From Thermoflavimicrobium daqui (lineage in GTDB: Bacteria > Bacillota > Bacilli > Thermoactinomycetales > Thermoactinomycetaceae): a stretch of 64,000 bases of DNA. The DNA lies in assembly GCF_003313465.1 (NCBI RefSeq), contig NZ_KZ845666.1:186001-250000 (forward strand), in the 5' to 3' direction. Positions within the stretch are counted from its first letter, which is position 1; each line of letters opens with the position of its first letter. The translations under genes and the position numbers were made by a program. This document shows, piece after piece, positions 56,268 to 64,000 of the stretch. The notes beneath the pieces were generated by a model. The model worked only from the letters and a program-made list of their open reading frames with translations. It made no database searches and was not told the DNA's origin.

Positions 56268-57611
56268 TCATTTAACTCTTTGATCATGCTCTTCTTTTAC
56301 CGAAAATCTTCGTTCAACTCGTCGTAACTTTTTATCACTTGGGCGTAGTGTATAAGGAGTAAATAAAATGGTGGGCATTTGGCATCCAAGCTGATGAAAC
56401 AATTTTTGTAAGGATGTGAAAACTGCCTTTTGAATCGAATCTTGCTCTCCCTCTGCCGCTTTCAATGATACTTCTAGATGATTTGGATCATGTTGTATAA
56501 TGAGATATTCTTCAATATGGTCATCTGTTGTAATGATAGCTCGTCGAATAAAGTCAGGGAAAATAGAAACTAATTTTGATGAAGCTAATGATGGGAGATA
56601 GAACAAGTCATCACAGCGCCCTTCAATTTGTTCGATAGCTAGGAATGGTGAGCCACATGGGCAAGGACTCTTTTTTTCAGTCAAAATATCATCCAGACGA
56701 TAACGAATAATCGGCTGCGTAAAACGTGAAAAGTCGGTAATAATCGGGATGAATTTTCCTAATTTTTCATCCATGACCTCTTTTTGAACTACGAGTAAAT
56801 CCTCATTCATATGAAGAGTTCCATATGAACAGGTTGTCGCCAAAAAGCCCTCTGTACTTTGATAAACTTGATGAACAATCTGCTGAAAGACTTGGCTAAT
56901 GATTTGTTGATCAAGGGGATCTAACACTTCTGCTACCGATATAATTTTTCGTGGTTGAATCGAAAGCTGATTTCTCTTTTGTGCTTCAGCTAAAAAACGC
57001 AGCATCGACGGGGGCCCTACCAAAATGGTGGGCTGAAATTGCTGTAAGGATTCAATATGGTCTTCGAGTGGAGAAAGCAAATCAAAGAAACTAAATTGAA
57101 TACGACCTTTTTCTATACTTGTATATAAATTACTATTTGCACGTAAAAAAAAGGCAACTCGCTGTTTAACGAATATAGATGTAGGCAGAACCTTGGCTAA
57201 CATGACTCCCGCCCATCGGAGACGCTCTTCTGGACTAACTAAGAAAATACCCCGATTGCCTGAGGTTCCTGAAGATAATCCGATCGTAACCCCACGAATT
57301 GTCGGTGTAAAGTCACGCGTTTCCTCTGCTTTTAATGCCATTTCAAATGCTTCTTGCTTAAGTATCCCTACTGTATTTAATCGATCAAAATTGTCCATCA
57401 TTTTCTTTTTATCCATGATCGGAAACTGATGCCAATTATCTAATGAGCTCCCTTGATAAAGCTGTTGATAAAAAGCAGAGTGTGGTAAGATCGCTTGTAA
57501 AAATCGAATAACTTGATGATGTTGCCAATTACACAGCTGCTCTCGCGATCGAAAAGAAGGTCGATAGCGTGTTTGTAAGTATTTCCATAAAATCAGTATT
57601 TTCCCCTTCAT
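56268..57611 (-). CDS. Adenylate-forming enzyme, phenylacetate-CoA ligase / F390 synthetase-related
   Basis: 447 aa. VTIGLSSGTSGNRGIFLVSP (about 112-131) is the P-loop-like ATP motif of the CapK/PaaK group. VYQSTEGFLATTCSYG and IIRYRLDDILTEKKSPCPCG (cysteine pair) follow. The group activates carboxylates or acts as AMP-dependent ligases. It overlaps the MBL gene by 4 nt and is the last of five translationally coupled genes. By position it could play the part OleC plays in olefin and beta-lactone clusters, but it is not an obvious OleC orthologue. Confidence 0.82.
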   Translation of the reverse strand: MKGKILILWKYLQTRYRPSFRSREQLCNWQHHQVIRFLQAILPHSAFYQQLYQGSSLDNWHQFPIMDKKKMMDNFDRLNTVGILKQEAFEMALKAEETRDFTPTIRGVTIGLSSGTSGNRGIFLVSPEERLRWAGVMLAKVLPTSIFVKQRVAFFLRANSNLYTSIEKGRIQFSFFDLLSPLEDHIESLQQFQPTILVGPPSMLRFLAEAQKRNQLSIQPRKIISVAEVLDPLDQQIISQVFQQIVHQVYQSTEGFLATTCSYGTLHMNEDLLVVQKEVMDEKLGKFIPIITDFSRFTQPIIRYRLDDILTEKKSPCPCGSPFLAIEQIEGRCDDLFYLPSLASSKLVSIFPDFIRRAIITTDDHIEEYLIIQHDPNHLEVSLKAAEGEQDSIQKAVFTSLQKLFHQLGCQMPTILFTPYTLRPSDKKLRRVERRFSVKEEHDQRVK

Positions 57612-58468
57612 TGACCTTCACCTACTCTTTGCCATGTTGTTAAGCAATGGGAGGGAATGATAAGGATATCAGGATGTTTGATATACAATTGATGAACTTT
57701 GGATAAACTTTCTTTATAAGCTTTCACGTCCGCAGTAATAAGATATGCTAAAGAGTTTGGAAGTAGATAATGTTGATATTGCTCTTCTAACCAACAACTA
57801 TCCGCGGCTAAAAAGATCATTTCCCCCTTTAAATTTCGTAAAAATAAGCCAATTTGTCCAACTGCATGACCTGGTAACATCACTGTAATCAATGTCCCAT
57901 CCCCAAATAAATCATAACCGTTCGTAAATGGTGAAAAGTCTTTCCCCATTTGTCTTAAAGGCGTATCCTCAATAAATTGAACCCGAGTACTAAAATCAGA
58001 GGGAAGTAGATTTGGAATAAAGGCCTGTTTCAGGGCTGCTAACCCACTCTTTCCTTGAATAGACTGAAAGGCAGCCCGCGAACATATAAAAGTAGCTGCC
58101 GGAAAGTCTAAACAGCCTGCAATATGATCTGCATGAAGATGAGATAAAATGACACAACGAATATCCTTTGCATGATAACCAGCTTGAGCTAACTGATGAA
58201 CAGCAGAATTTTTTTCCGAAAAGACAACAGGGGTTATCAATCGATATAATCGGTAAGGCAATGAGTCCGTTTCCATAAAAAAGTATTTAGCATAGCCTGT
58301 ATCAAATAAGATAGGCCCATGCACTGGATGTTCAATCAATGAGAAAAGAGCTGGTATAAGACGTTTCTTCCACTTTCCCTTCGAAAGCATCATCTTCTCA
58401 GGATGTAGGCAAGCTCCACCATAATATAGCGTCCATTTTACTTGTTTCATCACTGTTTTTTCCACCAT
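57608..58468 (-). CDS. Metallo-beta-lactamase-fold hydrolase
   Basis: 286 aa. SHLHADHIAG (about 111-120) is the zinc motif HxHxDH, IEHPVHGPILFDTGY near residue 45 and LPGHAVGQIGLFLR supply further ligands. The N-terminus resembles quorum-quenching lactonase and glyoxalase-like families. It could hydrolyse a lactone or thioester. It overlaps both neighbours (19 and 4 nt), so it works in the same pathway as the KAS III, ATP-grasp, SDR and ligase proteins. Confidence 0.85.
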   Translation of the reverse strand: MVEKTVMKQVKWTLYYGGACLHPEKMMLSKGKWKKRLIPALFSLIEHPVHGPILFDTGYAKYFFMETDSLPYRLYRLITPVVFSEKNSAVHQLAQAGYHAKDIRCVILSHLHADHIAGCLDFPAATFICSRAAFQSIQGKSGLAALKQAFIPNLLPSDFSTRVQFIEDTPLRQMGKDFSPFTNGYDLFGDGTLITVMLPGHAVGQIGLFLRNLKGEMIFLAADSCWLEEQYQHYLLPNSLAYLITADVKAYKESLSKVHQLYIKHPDILIIPSHCLTTWQRVGEGQ

Positions 58469-59436
58469 TTCACAAACCTCTTGATTCCCTCTTCAATACT
58501 TACTTTGGGTTGATAACCTAATTCTTGTTTCGCTTTGGAAATATCTAGCGTTTGGCTTTTACCTAGCACCCCTACTGTATAACGGGTTAATTCAGGTTCT
58601 TTCTCCCTTCCCAGTATCCGAGCATACCACTCTAAACAACCTGCAAACAAATAAGCAAGGCGGAAAGGAATCGATTTTGTTCGCATAGGTTGTTCTAATA
58701 GTTTAAATACCTCCGTTAATACATCTTTTAATAATACTGGCTCATCATTGGTAATATTATACTTTTTACCAAGAGTGTTGCTTGATGAGTTCATACATAA
58801 CAGAAGTGCATCAACTACATTATCAATATACGTAAGATCAATCCAGACCTTTCCACCATTGATTAAGGGGATAAAACGACGTTCATTAGCTTGAAGTAGT
58901 CTCGGCAAGATGGCTTGATCACCTGGTCCAAATAAAGCGCGCGGTCGAATGGTTATGACAGGTAAACCTTCTTGAAAAGCACGATCTATTTCTTGTTCGG
59001 CTAACCATTTTGTTTCTGCATAAGCATTTACCTTTGTCTTAGGTAAAGGTTCTTCCTCTTTAATTTGCAAGCGATCGGTATAATGAAAATAAATGCTTGG
59101 TGTAGATACATGGATCAACCGTCTAACTGGATACTGCATACAACCTTCAATTAGGTTTTTAGTGCCAATCACATTACTTTGATAAAAATGTTCATAAGGA
59201 CCCCATGGTGAAGAAAGTGCTCCTGAGTGAAACACATAGTCTTGATTCTTACACATTGCTTGAATTGTTACGGTATCTTCAAGATTAGCAGGGATAAAAG
59301 AAATCCCTTGCTCAGCTAGATAAGCTCCTTTTTGTTGACTACGACCTGTTGCTGTCACATTATAGCCAAGTTGATGCAGTCGTAAAGCAAGTCTCTGTCC
59401 TAAAAACCCAGTTGCTCCGGTTACCAAAACATTCAT
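58450..59436 (-). CDS. NAD(P)-dependent epimerase/dehydratase (extended SDR, 3-beta-HSD-like)
   Basis: 328 aa. The cofactor motif TGATGFLGQRLA (residues 7-18) and the active site VNAYAETKWLAE (YxxxK near 147) are present, with S-T upstream (HVSTPSIYF). Closest in layout to 3-beta-hydroxysteroid dehydrogenase-like and OleD-type reductases, which reduce beta-keto acids. It overlaps the ATP-grasp gene by 4 nt. A role in reducing the product of the KAS III enzyme is an inference. Confidence 0.88.
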   Translation of the reverse strand: MNVLVTGATGFLGQRLALRLHQLGYNVTATGRSQQKGAYLAEQGISFIPANLEDTVTIQAMCKNQDYVFHSGALSSPWGPYEHFYQSNVIGTKNLIEGCMQYPVRRLIHVSTPSIYFHYTDRLQIKEEEPLPKTKVNAYAETKWLAEQEIDRAFQEGLPVITIRPRALFGPGDQAILPRLLQANERRFIPLINGGKVWIDLTYIDNVVDALLLCMNSSSNTLGKKYNITNDEPVLLKDVLTEVFKLLEQPMRTKSIPFRLAYLFAGCLEWYARILGREKEPELTRYTVGVLGKSQTLDISKAKQELGYQPKVSIEEGIKRFVKWWKKQ

Positions 59437-60602
59437 GTTCCTTCACCATTCCATTCCATATCATATGTGGTTGCTTCAATCATTGAAATCCCTAAGCATC
59501 GACTCATTCGCCATAAACTAAATAGGCTTAATCCTTGATAAAAATAAGGTAAAGGATCGTTCCAACGAAAAATAACATCTTGCGATCCAAGAAACGTTTT
59601 TGCCCATTGTTTAAAATCAAAAAGAGAGCGAACCGAACGGAGTCCATAAGTTAGCATCGCTAGGCTAATCATTTTTGGACTAGACTTAGGCAAAATAAAT
59701 GAAGCTGAAACTGGATCTATAAATAAATTAGCCAAACCATCATCTTGATGAAATAAATGAATTCCACTAGTTAAACGAGGATTACATTCGATTAAAAAAA
59801 GCTCATTCCTAGTCGTCTCCATCCAATCAAAGGAAATTTGCCCAGTAAAACTCATCATCTCAACCCATTTTTGTACAAGTTTTATTAGTTTATCATTGCG
59901 ATAGGGGGCAAAGGTAATACTCGCGCCTCTCCCTGCAGTAAAAGTGGTACGATAAGCCACATGAGCCAGCAGTTTCCCCCGATAGGCAAGCCCATAGGTA
60001 CAGACCTGATTACCCTCGATAAACTCCTGTAGTATCCAAGGATTCTCTGGATTAATATTTATCTGCGGCAATGAATTCTTTTCATTAGATATGACATGAA
60101 CGTGTGCTGAAAACCGGGAATATACTGGCTTTAGAATAAATTGGGTTTTATCGATTTGGTTCTTCTGTATTTCCTGAATTTCCTTCAAAGAAGTAACTTT
60201 CCATGTTTTAGGTACTAAGTAATTATACTGCTTAGCTAACTGGAAAAGCTCCCATTTACTATGCAAACTATGTAAAATCTCAAAGGGCTCTACCCATACG
60301 TATGTATGGGGAGCCAGCTTATTAAGTCCTCTTGCAACCACAAAAATTTCTTCAGAAGTAGGAATTAACACATCAACATTCTCAGCTAGTACAATCTTTT
60401 GTAGCGCTGACAAAAAAGCTTCTTCCTCGAAGCGTGGTGATGGAACCAAGAATGTCTGAGTAACTGCTCTCGACGCTCGACAAAAAGCATGTTTAAAGCT
60501 TTCAACTAGAAGTACACGATGACCAGCAGAAGCTAAAAGACGTGCCAAATCTAAAGTAGCTGGTGCCCGTCCACCTGTAAGTAAAAATGTTTTAGTAGAC
60601 AT
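59433..60602 (-). CDS. ATP-grasp domain protein
   Basis: 389 aa. A Rossmann-like N-terminal part (FLLTGGRAPATLDLARLLAS) is followed by an ATP-grasp fold: FILKPVYSRFSAHVH (ATP-binding Lys), WILQEFIEGNQVCTYG, GQISFDWMETTRNELFLIEC and NPRLTSG (metal ligands Glu and Asn). Such enzymes couple ATP hydrolysis to ligation of a carboxylate with an amine or thiol. The substrate is unknown. An ATP-grasp ligase is not part of classical ole clusters, which makes this operon distinct. It overlaps the KAS III gene by 11 nt. Confidence 0.85.
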   Translation of the reverse strand: MSTKTFLLTGGRAPATLDLARLLASAGHRVLLVESFKHAFCRASRAVTQTFLVPSPRFEEEAFLSALQKIVLAENVDVLIPTSEEIFVVARGLNKLAPHTYVWVEPFEILHSLHSKWELFQLAKQYNYLVPKTWKVTSLKEIQEIQKNQIDKTQFILKPVYSRFSAHVHVISNEKNSLPQININPENPWILQEFIEGNQVCTYGLAYRGKLLAHVAYRTTFTAGRGASITFAPYRNDKLIKLVQKWVEMMSFTGQISFDWMETTRNELFLIECNPRLTSGIHLFHQDDGLANLFIDPVSASFILPKSSPKMISLAMLTYGLRSVRSLFDFKQWAKTFLGSQDVIFRWNDPLPYFYQGLSLFSLWRMSRCLGISMIEATTYDMEWNGEGT

Positions 60603-61596
60603 AAACTAAGCTCCCAATCGATAAACCGGCTGCTGTTCCCAATAACATCACAAGATCCCCACGCTTCATTTTTTGCTGCTTAATCGCTTCATACATTCCC
60701 ATCGGAATCGATGCCGAAATGGTATTTCCGACATTCTCAGAAAAGATAAACATTTGTTCACGAGATATCCCCAAACGCCTTTGCATTAAGCGCATTGCCA
60801 TCATACTTGCCTGATGCGGAATCACTATCTTCATATCCTTAATTGTAATCGAGCGATCTTCTGCAAATAAGCGTTCAATAAACGAAGGTAAGTAACGAGC
60901 TGAAAGTTTAAATATCGCTTCACCATCCATATCAAACAGGAAATCTTCTAGGTTGATATTACCTTGATACGTACGTGGATGATATTTAGAACCTCCACCA
61001 CGAATCTCAGACAAGTGGGCCCCCTGAGTATACGTTTCCATCCGTGATAAAAGAATTCTCGACTTCTCATCTTCAGGTGTAGGGCCAATAACCGCCGCTG
61101 CTGCTCCATCCCCAAATAGCATACTACTTTCGGCATGATTCCAATTTAATCCAATTGAGGCAATTTCCGAAGATACAAGAAGCACATTTTGATAACGACC
61201 ACAGTCTATTAGATAAGACAAATGATCCAATGCAGTTACAAAGCTAAGGCAAGTGGAATTAATATCAAAAGCAGGGATTCCTTGATGATTAGGATCTAAC
61301 TCCTTATATATCAATGAAGCAGTGCTAGGAATCGCTTGTTCTCCTACTCCACTGGTACAAACAATACAATCAATATCTGAAAGAGTAAGCCCTGCATTCT
61401 TTAGGGCTTCCTTAGCAGCCAAAGCTCCCATCTGAGAAACGGTTTCATCTTCAACAAAATGCCGAATAGATACACCCGATTTTTTTGCGACAGAGCCTTT
61501 TTGAAGCCCTAATTTTTGATCAAGCTCCTCAGCTGTTACCACTCGTTTGGGTAAATATCTGCCCATACCTATTATTTGAACCTTACGTGGTTTCAT
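60592..61596 (-). CDS. Ketoacyl-ACP synthase III family protein (FabH/OleA-like)
   Basis: 334 aa. The triad of the thiolase fold is intact: Cys in INSTCLSFVTAL (about 114), His in VIPHQASMMAM (about 246) and Asn in NVGNTISASIP (about 276). GDGAAAAVIG is also present. It condenses an acyl-CoA or acyl-ACP with another thioester. It opens a five-gene operon with an SDR, an adenylating enzyme, an ATP-grasp ligase and a hydrolase, so a special lipid or beta-lactone product is more likely than housekeeping fatty acid initiation. Confidence 0.9.
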   Translation of the reverse strand: MKPRKVQIIGMGRYLPKRVVTAEELDQKLGLQKGSVAKKSGVSIRHFVEDETVSQMGALAAKEALKNAGLTLSDIDCIVCTSGVGEQAIPSTASLIYKELDPNHQGIPAFDINSTCLSFVTALDHLSYLIDCGRYQNVLLVSSEIASIGLNWNHAESSMLFGDGAAAAVIGPTPEDEKSRILLSRMETYTQGAHLSEIRGGGSKYHPRTYQGNINLEDFLFDMDGEAIFKLSARYLPSFIERLFAEDRSITIKDMKIVIPHQASMMAMRLMQRRLGISREQMFIFSENVGNTISASIPMGMYEAIKQQKMKRGDLVMLLGTAAGLSIGSLVYVY

Positions 61597-62300
61597 GCAA
61601 ACACCTTCTGTCTATATTTAATACATCTATTTTATTATGAAATAACAAATAGATGGAGTCAAATATTTTTTAAGATTCCGTATGTTCCTATGAATCAGAA
61701 TACAATTCAAATCCTAAAAAATAGTTAATCAAACACTTATTTCCTTTTACATTTTTATTCTAAAACAATAGTCACCTTAACAACAATAATATAAATAAGA
61801 AATAATTAAGGTTTTATTAAAAAAGAAACTTATTTCCTAAATTGAATGTCAACTTTATCTTTTTCTTTTCTACCGAAAAACCGCCACACAAGAAAATTTG
61901 TCAGTATGCTGTAGTTAGCTTTCTTCAGCAAACTGACAAAGTCCCTTTTGTGGCGATTTACCAACAGTCTTTTATCAAGAAAAAAATATCCTCCATGAAG
62001 AGAAACGAGGGAGAGGCATTTTAGGCTAAGTTGACCTTATGCCTCGTCTACACAGAATAGGAACTATTAAGAGATAAAGTCGGCTTCCAGGTTCTATCAT
62101 GTCTTGGCTTAATGGAAAAATATAGAATTAGATGAGCATGCTTTTATGGCTTAAAGCTTTCTCCGAAAAGAATATCTCTTATGCGGATTCGGACTTATCT
62201 CTGATCGACATCATTGGTTAGTGGCGAAAATATGCCGTTACTATCATCTATTATTATGCAAATCGACACCACTGATCTTTTTCAAACCTCTCTTTTTTTA
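61597..62300. other. 787-nt gap before clpP with a long hairpin
   Basis: 61882-61955 fold into a long hairpin: CGCCACA/TGTGGCG at the base, then TTTGTCAGT-a-TGCTG pairing with CAGCA-a-ACTGACAAA around a 14-nt loop. A 60-codon plus-strand frame (61842-62024) runs through it but has no ribosome binding site. The stretch 62030-62280 has no recognisable gene. It may be an ncRNA or a decayed mobile element. Confidence 0.35.
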
Positions 62301-62317
62301 TTTGACCTTTTTTGACC
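62301..62317. promoter_or_regulatory. CtsR operator of clpP
   Basis: TTTGACC-TTT-TTTGACC is an exact tandem of two CtsR heptads (GGTCAAA on the other strand) with the standard 3-nt spacer. It overlaps the -35 box TTGACC (62312-62317), which has TATAAC (62336-62341) at 18 nt. Repression by CtsR and heat induction follow from this. Confidence 0.9.
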
Positions 62318-62383
62318 AATACGTTAAGATATAGGTATAACAAAATAGTTCTATTATTTACCCTAGAAAGGGGAGAAACGAAA

Positions 62384-62971
62384 ATGGGTCTTGTACCAAT
62401 AGTTGTAGAACAAACCAGTCGTGGTGAACGTTCATACGATATTTATTCCCGATTATTAAAAGATCGGATCATCCTTCTTGGTGGTCCTATTACTGATGAT
62501 TCTGCTAATTTGACTGTTGCCCAACTTCTATATTTACAAGCTGAAGATCCTAACAAAGATATTCATCTATATATTAATTCTCCTGGAGGCTCGATCACTG
62601 CAGGAATGGCTATATATGATACGATGCAGCACATTAAGCCAGATGTATCTACTATTTGTATTGGAATGGCTGCATCCATGGGTGCTTTCTTACTCGCTGC
62701 TGGAACCAAAGGTAAGCGCCTAGCTTTGCCGAATAGTGAAATCATGATCCACCAACCTCTTGGTGGTGCTCAAGGACAAGCATCTGATATCGAAATTCGC
62801 GCTAAACGGATCTTACGAATGCGTGAAAATCTAAATAAAATGCTAGCTGATTTCACAGGCCAACCTCTGGAAAGAATTGAGAAAGATACAGATCGAGATA
62901 ACTTTATGTCCGCAAATGAAGCACTTGAATATGGAATAATTGACAAAGTATTAGTGAATGAATCAAAATAA
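62384..62971 (+). CDS. clpP: ATP-dependent Clp protease proteolytic subunit
   Basis: 195 aa from the ATG at 62384, preceded by AAAGGGGAG; the frame open to 62312 covers the promoter. The catalytic triad appears as [14 protein letters not shown] (Ser), [12 protein letters not shown] (His) and [13 protein letters not shown] (Asp). It forms the tetradecameric chamber that degrades proteins delivered by ClpC, ClpX or ClpE. It is monocistronic with a CtsR box and a terminator behind. Confidence 0.98.
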   Translation: MGLVPIVVEQTSRGERSYDIYSRLLKDRIILLGGPITDDSANLTVAQLLYLQAEDPNKDIHLYINSPGGSITAGMAIYDTMQHIKPDVSTICIGMAASMGAFLLAAGTKGKRLALPNSEIMIHQPLGGAQGQASDIEIRAKRILRMRENLNKMLADFTGQPLERIEKDTDRDNFMSANEALEYGIIDKVLVNESK

Positions 62972-62990
62972 TATAATTAATTCAATTAAT

Positions 62991-63026
62991 AAAAATACCT
63001 TTAGAAGATTTCTGAAGGTATTTTTA
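62991..63026 (+). terminator. Terminator of clpP
   Basis: AAAAATACCTT and AAGGTATTTTT pair, with AGAA/TTCT inside, followed by ATTTAAA. It lies 20 nt after the stop. Confidence 0.85.
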
Positions 63027-63047
63027 TTTAAAAAAGGAAGTGTATAG

Positions 63048-63377
63048 ATGGGACTTTTTTCTCAAACGCCTCATCCACCTTATTATGCGGTCATTTTCTC
63101 TTCAATCAAACCAGAGGATCAAACAAGCTACCAACAGATGTCTGATATGCTACTTGAGTTACTTAAAGATCAACCTGGATATTTAGGAGTGGAAAGTGTA
63201 CGAAATCAAGATGGACTTGGAATTACGATTTCTTATTGGGAAACACTTGAATCCATTCAAAAATGGAAACAGCATCCTCTTCATTTAAAAGCTCAACAGC
63301 TTGGCAAAGATGTGTGGTACTCTAATTATCGTGTGAAGATTTGTAAGGTTGAAAGAGATTATGGCTCAAACATATGA
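63048..63377 (+). CDS. Antibiotic biosynthesis monooxygenase (ABM) domain protein
   Basis: 109 aa, ATG after AAAAGGAAG. A dimeric alpha/beta-barrel pattern: YYAVIFSSIKPEDQTSYQQM, QPGYLGVESVRNQDGLGITI and SYWETLESIQKWKQHPLHLK. Such proteins are heme-degrading or quinone-type monooxygenases or unknown stress proteins. No heme ligand can be assigned with certainty. It follows clpP by 76 nt behind the clpP terminator. Confidence 0.82.
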   Translation: MGLFSQTPHPPYYAVIFSSIKPEDQTSYQQMSDMLLELLKDQPGYLGVESVRNQDGLGITISYWETLESIQKWKQHPLHLKAQQLGKDVWYSNYRVKICKVERDYGSNI

Positions 63378-63424
63378 TTCAGTTTTCGAGCAACATAAGG
63401 AAACATAATATCTCCTGACGTGGA

Positions 63425-63494
63425 GGTTTTCCTTTTCCATTTTTCTCCCAATGATTAAAAGCAAGAAAAGGCATTTAACTGGAAAAGGAAAACC
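63425..63494. terminator. 15-bp perfect inverted repeat between convergent genes
   Basis: GGTTTTCCTTTTCCA (63425-63439) and its complement (63480-63494) enclose 40 nt. It lies between the ABM and lipoprotein genes and could end both transcripts, although the loop is unusually long and T runs are weak. Confidence 0.5.
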
Positions 63495-63523
63495 ACTTTT
63501 GTGATTATTTTTTGTTAATCCTT

Positions 63524-63889
63524 CTAATTAAAACGATAAGGCTTAACATCTTCCGCTTTTTTTACCTGTACACGGAATGGGTTTATAAAATTGACTTCCA
63601 TTATTTCTCTTCTAACCTCACGAGCTAAACGCGGATACTCACTTTCTTTGACATTGGGTTGTGGGATTACCGTAACGATAATATTACCCCAATTATAATC
63701 AACTAGCACATCCTGTACCCCATCTACATTCCTGGCAGCCTCTTTCATAAGATTATCTGAATAACCTACATAGCTATAAGAATGACTATCATTGTCTAAT
63801 CCTTCTCGCTCTGATGGCTTTTCATATCGTTGACAACCAATGACCAAGCAGAGGATCAAGGGATAGAGAATTAGAGATCTCCATCTCAC
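63524..63889 (-). CDS. YhcN/YlaJ-type lipoprotein
   Basis: About 121 aa from a GTG at 63889 (GGGAGG 8 nt upstream); a further GTG at 63898 overlaps that site. The signal sequence ends in the lipobox LVIGC. The mature part has ARNVDGVQDVLVDYNWGNII and the ending FRVQVKKAEDVKPYRF, the beta-alpha-beta pattern of YhcN/YlaJ proteins, which are found in spore membranes of Bacillus. A sporulation role is thus possible. Confidence 0.75.
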   Translation of the reverse strand: MRWRSLILYPLILCLVIGCQRYEKPSEREGLDNDSHSYSYVGYSDNLMKEAARNVDGVQDVLVDYNWGNIIVTVIPQPNVKESEYPRLAREVRREIMEVNFINPFRVQVKKAEDVKPYRFN

Positions 63890-63898
63890 AAAATACAC

Positions 63899-64000
63899 CT
63901 CCCTGTCGTTAGTGTGATACAGGAAGGTGCATTTAATACAATCTATAATGGTTCTGGAATCACAAGTGTTGAAAGCGTTCGCGAACGTCGTTTCGGCGAG
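63899..64000. other. Window edge, no gene assigned
   Basis: A plus-strand frame opening with ATG at 63949 (MVLESQVLKAFANVVSA) runs to the edge, and minus-strand frames are also open. Neither has enough sequence to judge. Confidence 0.15.

Noticed and set aside
61842-62024. 60-codon plus-strand frame before clpP
   Set aside because: It crosses a long hairpin and lacks a ribosome binding site; no motif.

Overview
The window is low-GC, AT-rich Firmicutes chromosome. The glycolytic operon cggR-gapA-pgk-tpiA-gpmI-eno with a CggR operator, the order secG / est / rnr / smpB / ssrA, a CtsR-controlled clpP, and GTG/TTG starts behind strong GGAGG-type ribosome binding sites all point to Bacillales. 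Abundant peptide natural-product genes and a loaP-type antiterminator would fit a Thermoactinomycetaceae or Paenibacillus-like genome, but the family is an inference.

Layout. (1) Positions 1-16.9 kb hold a minus-strand nonribosomal peptide synthetase (NRPS) operon: loaP, a roughly 550 nt leader with a hairpin, NRPS1 (A-T-C-A-T), an MFS exporter, a lysine-2,3-aminomutase-like radical SAM enzyme, NRPS2 (C-A-T-C-A-T), and NRPS3 (C-..., cut by the window edge). No thioesterase lies inside the window. (2) Positions 17-27 kb are a decayed accessory region. Remnants of an amidase, a tyrosine recombinase, a Nudix hydrolase and a MetX-like acyltransferase lie between small intact genes (GNAT, TetR, DUF6463-like and DUF3995-like membrane proteins). 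In it lies an intact 50-codon gene that reads as an orphan lasso-peptide precursor (17531-17683). (3) Positions 27-33.2 kb hold a complete lasso-peptide operon (precursor, B2 protease, cyclase, RRE protein B1, ABC exporter), preceded by four small genes of unknown function. (4) Divergent from these is an RRNPP-like HTH-TPR regulator (33516-35003). Its last 33 codons form an in-frame nested gene with its own ribosome binding site, encoding two copies of the hexapeptide GEPPDN written with different codons. (5) A holin-amidase lysis pair follows, the holin frameshifted in a T run, up to tRNA-Thr and tmRNA. (6) From tmRNA rightwards the chromosome is mostly housekeeping: smpB, rnr, est, a large secreted phosphodiester glycosidase/metallophosphatase, secG, the glycolytic operon, rpoN, a lipoprotein amidase, tRNA-Arg, a five-gene uncharacterised operon (KAS III, ATP-grasp, SDR, MBL hydrolase, adenylate-forming enzyme), clpP, a monooxygenase-like protein and a YhcN/YlaJ-type lipoprotein.

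How it works together. LoaP probably lets RNA polymerase read through terminator-like hairpins in the 15-kb NRPS operon. One such hairpin lies between the aminomutase gene and NRPS2. The lasso operon is self-contained and could also process the orphan precursor in trans, because both leaders carry the Y/F-x-x-P-x-L/I recognition motif. The RRNPP-like regulator and its nested peptide are well placed to control the small-gene and lasso region by cell density. The sharp change from housekeeping to accessory content at tmRNA/tRNA-Thr suggests an integration hotspot. All motif, domain and specificity readings were made by eye; no database search was run.
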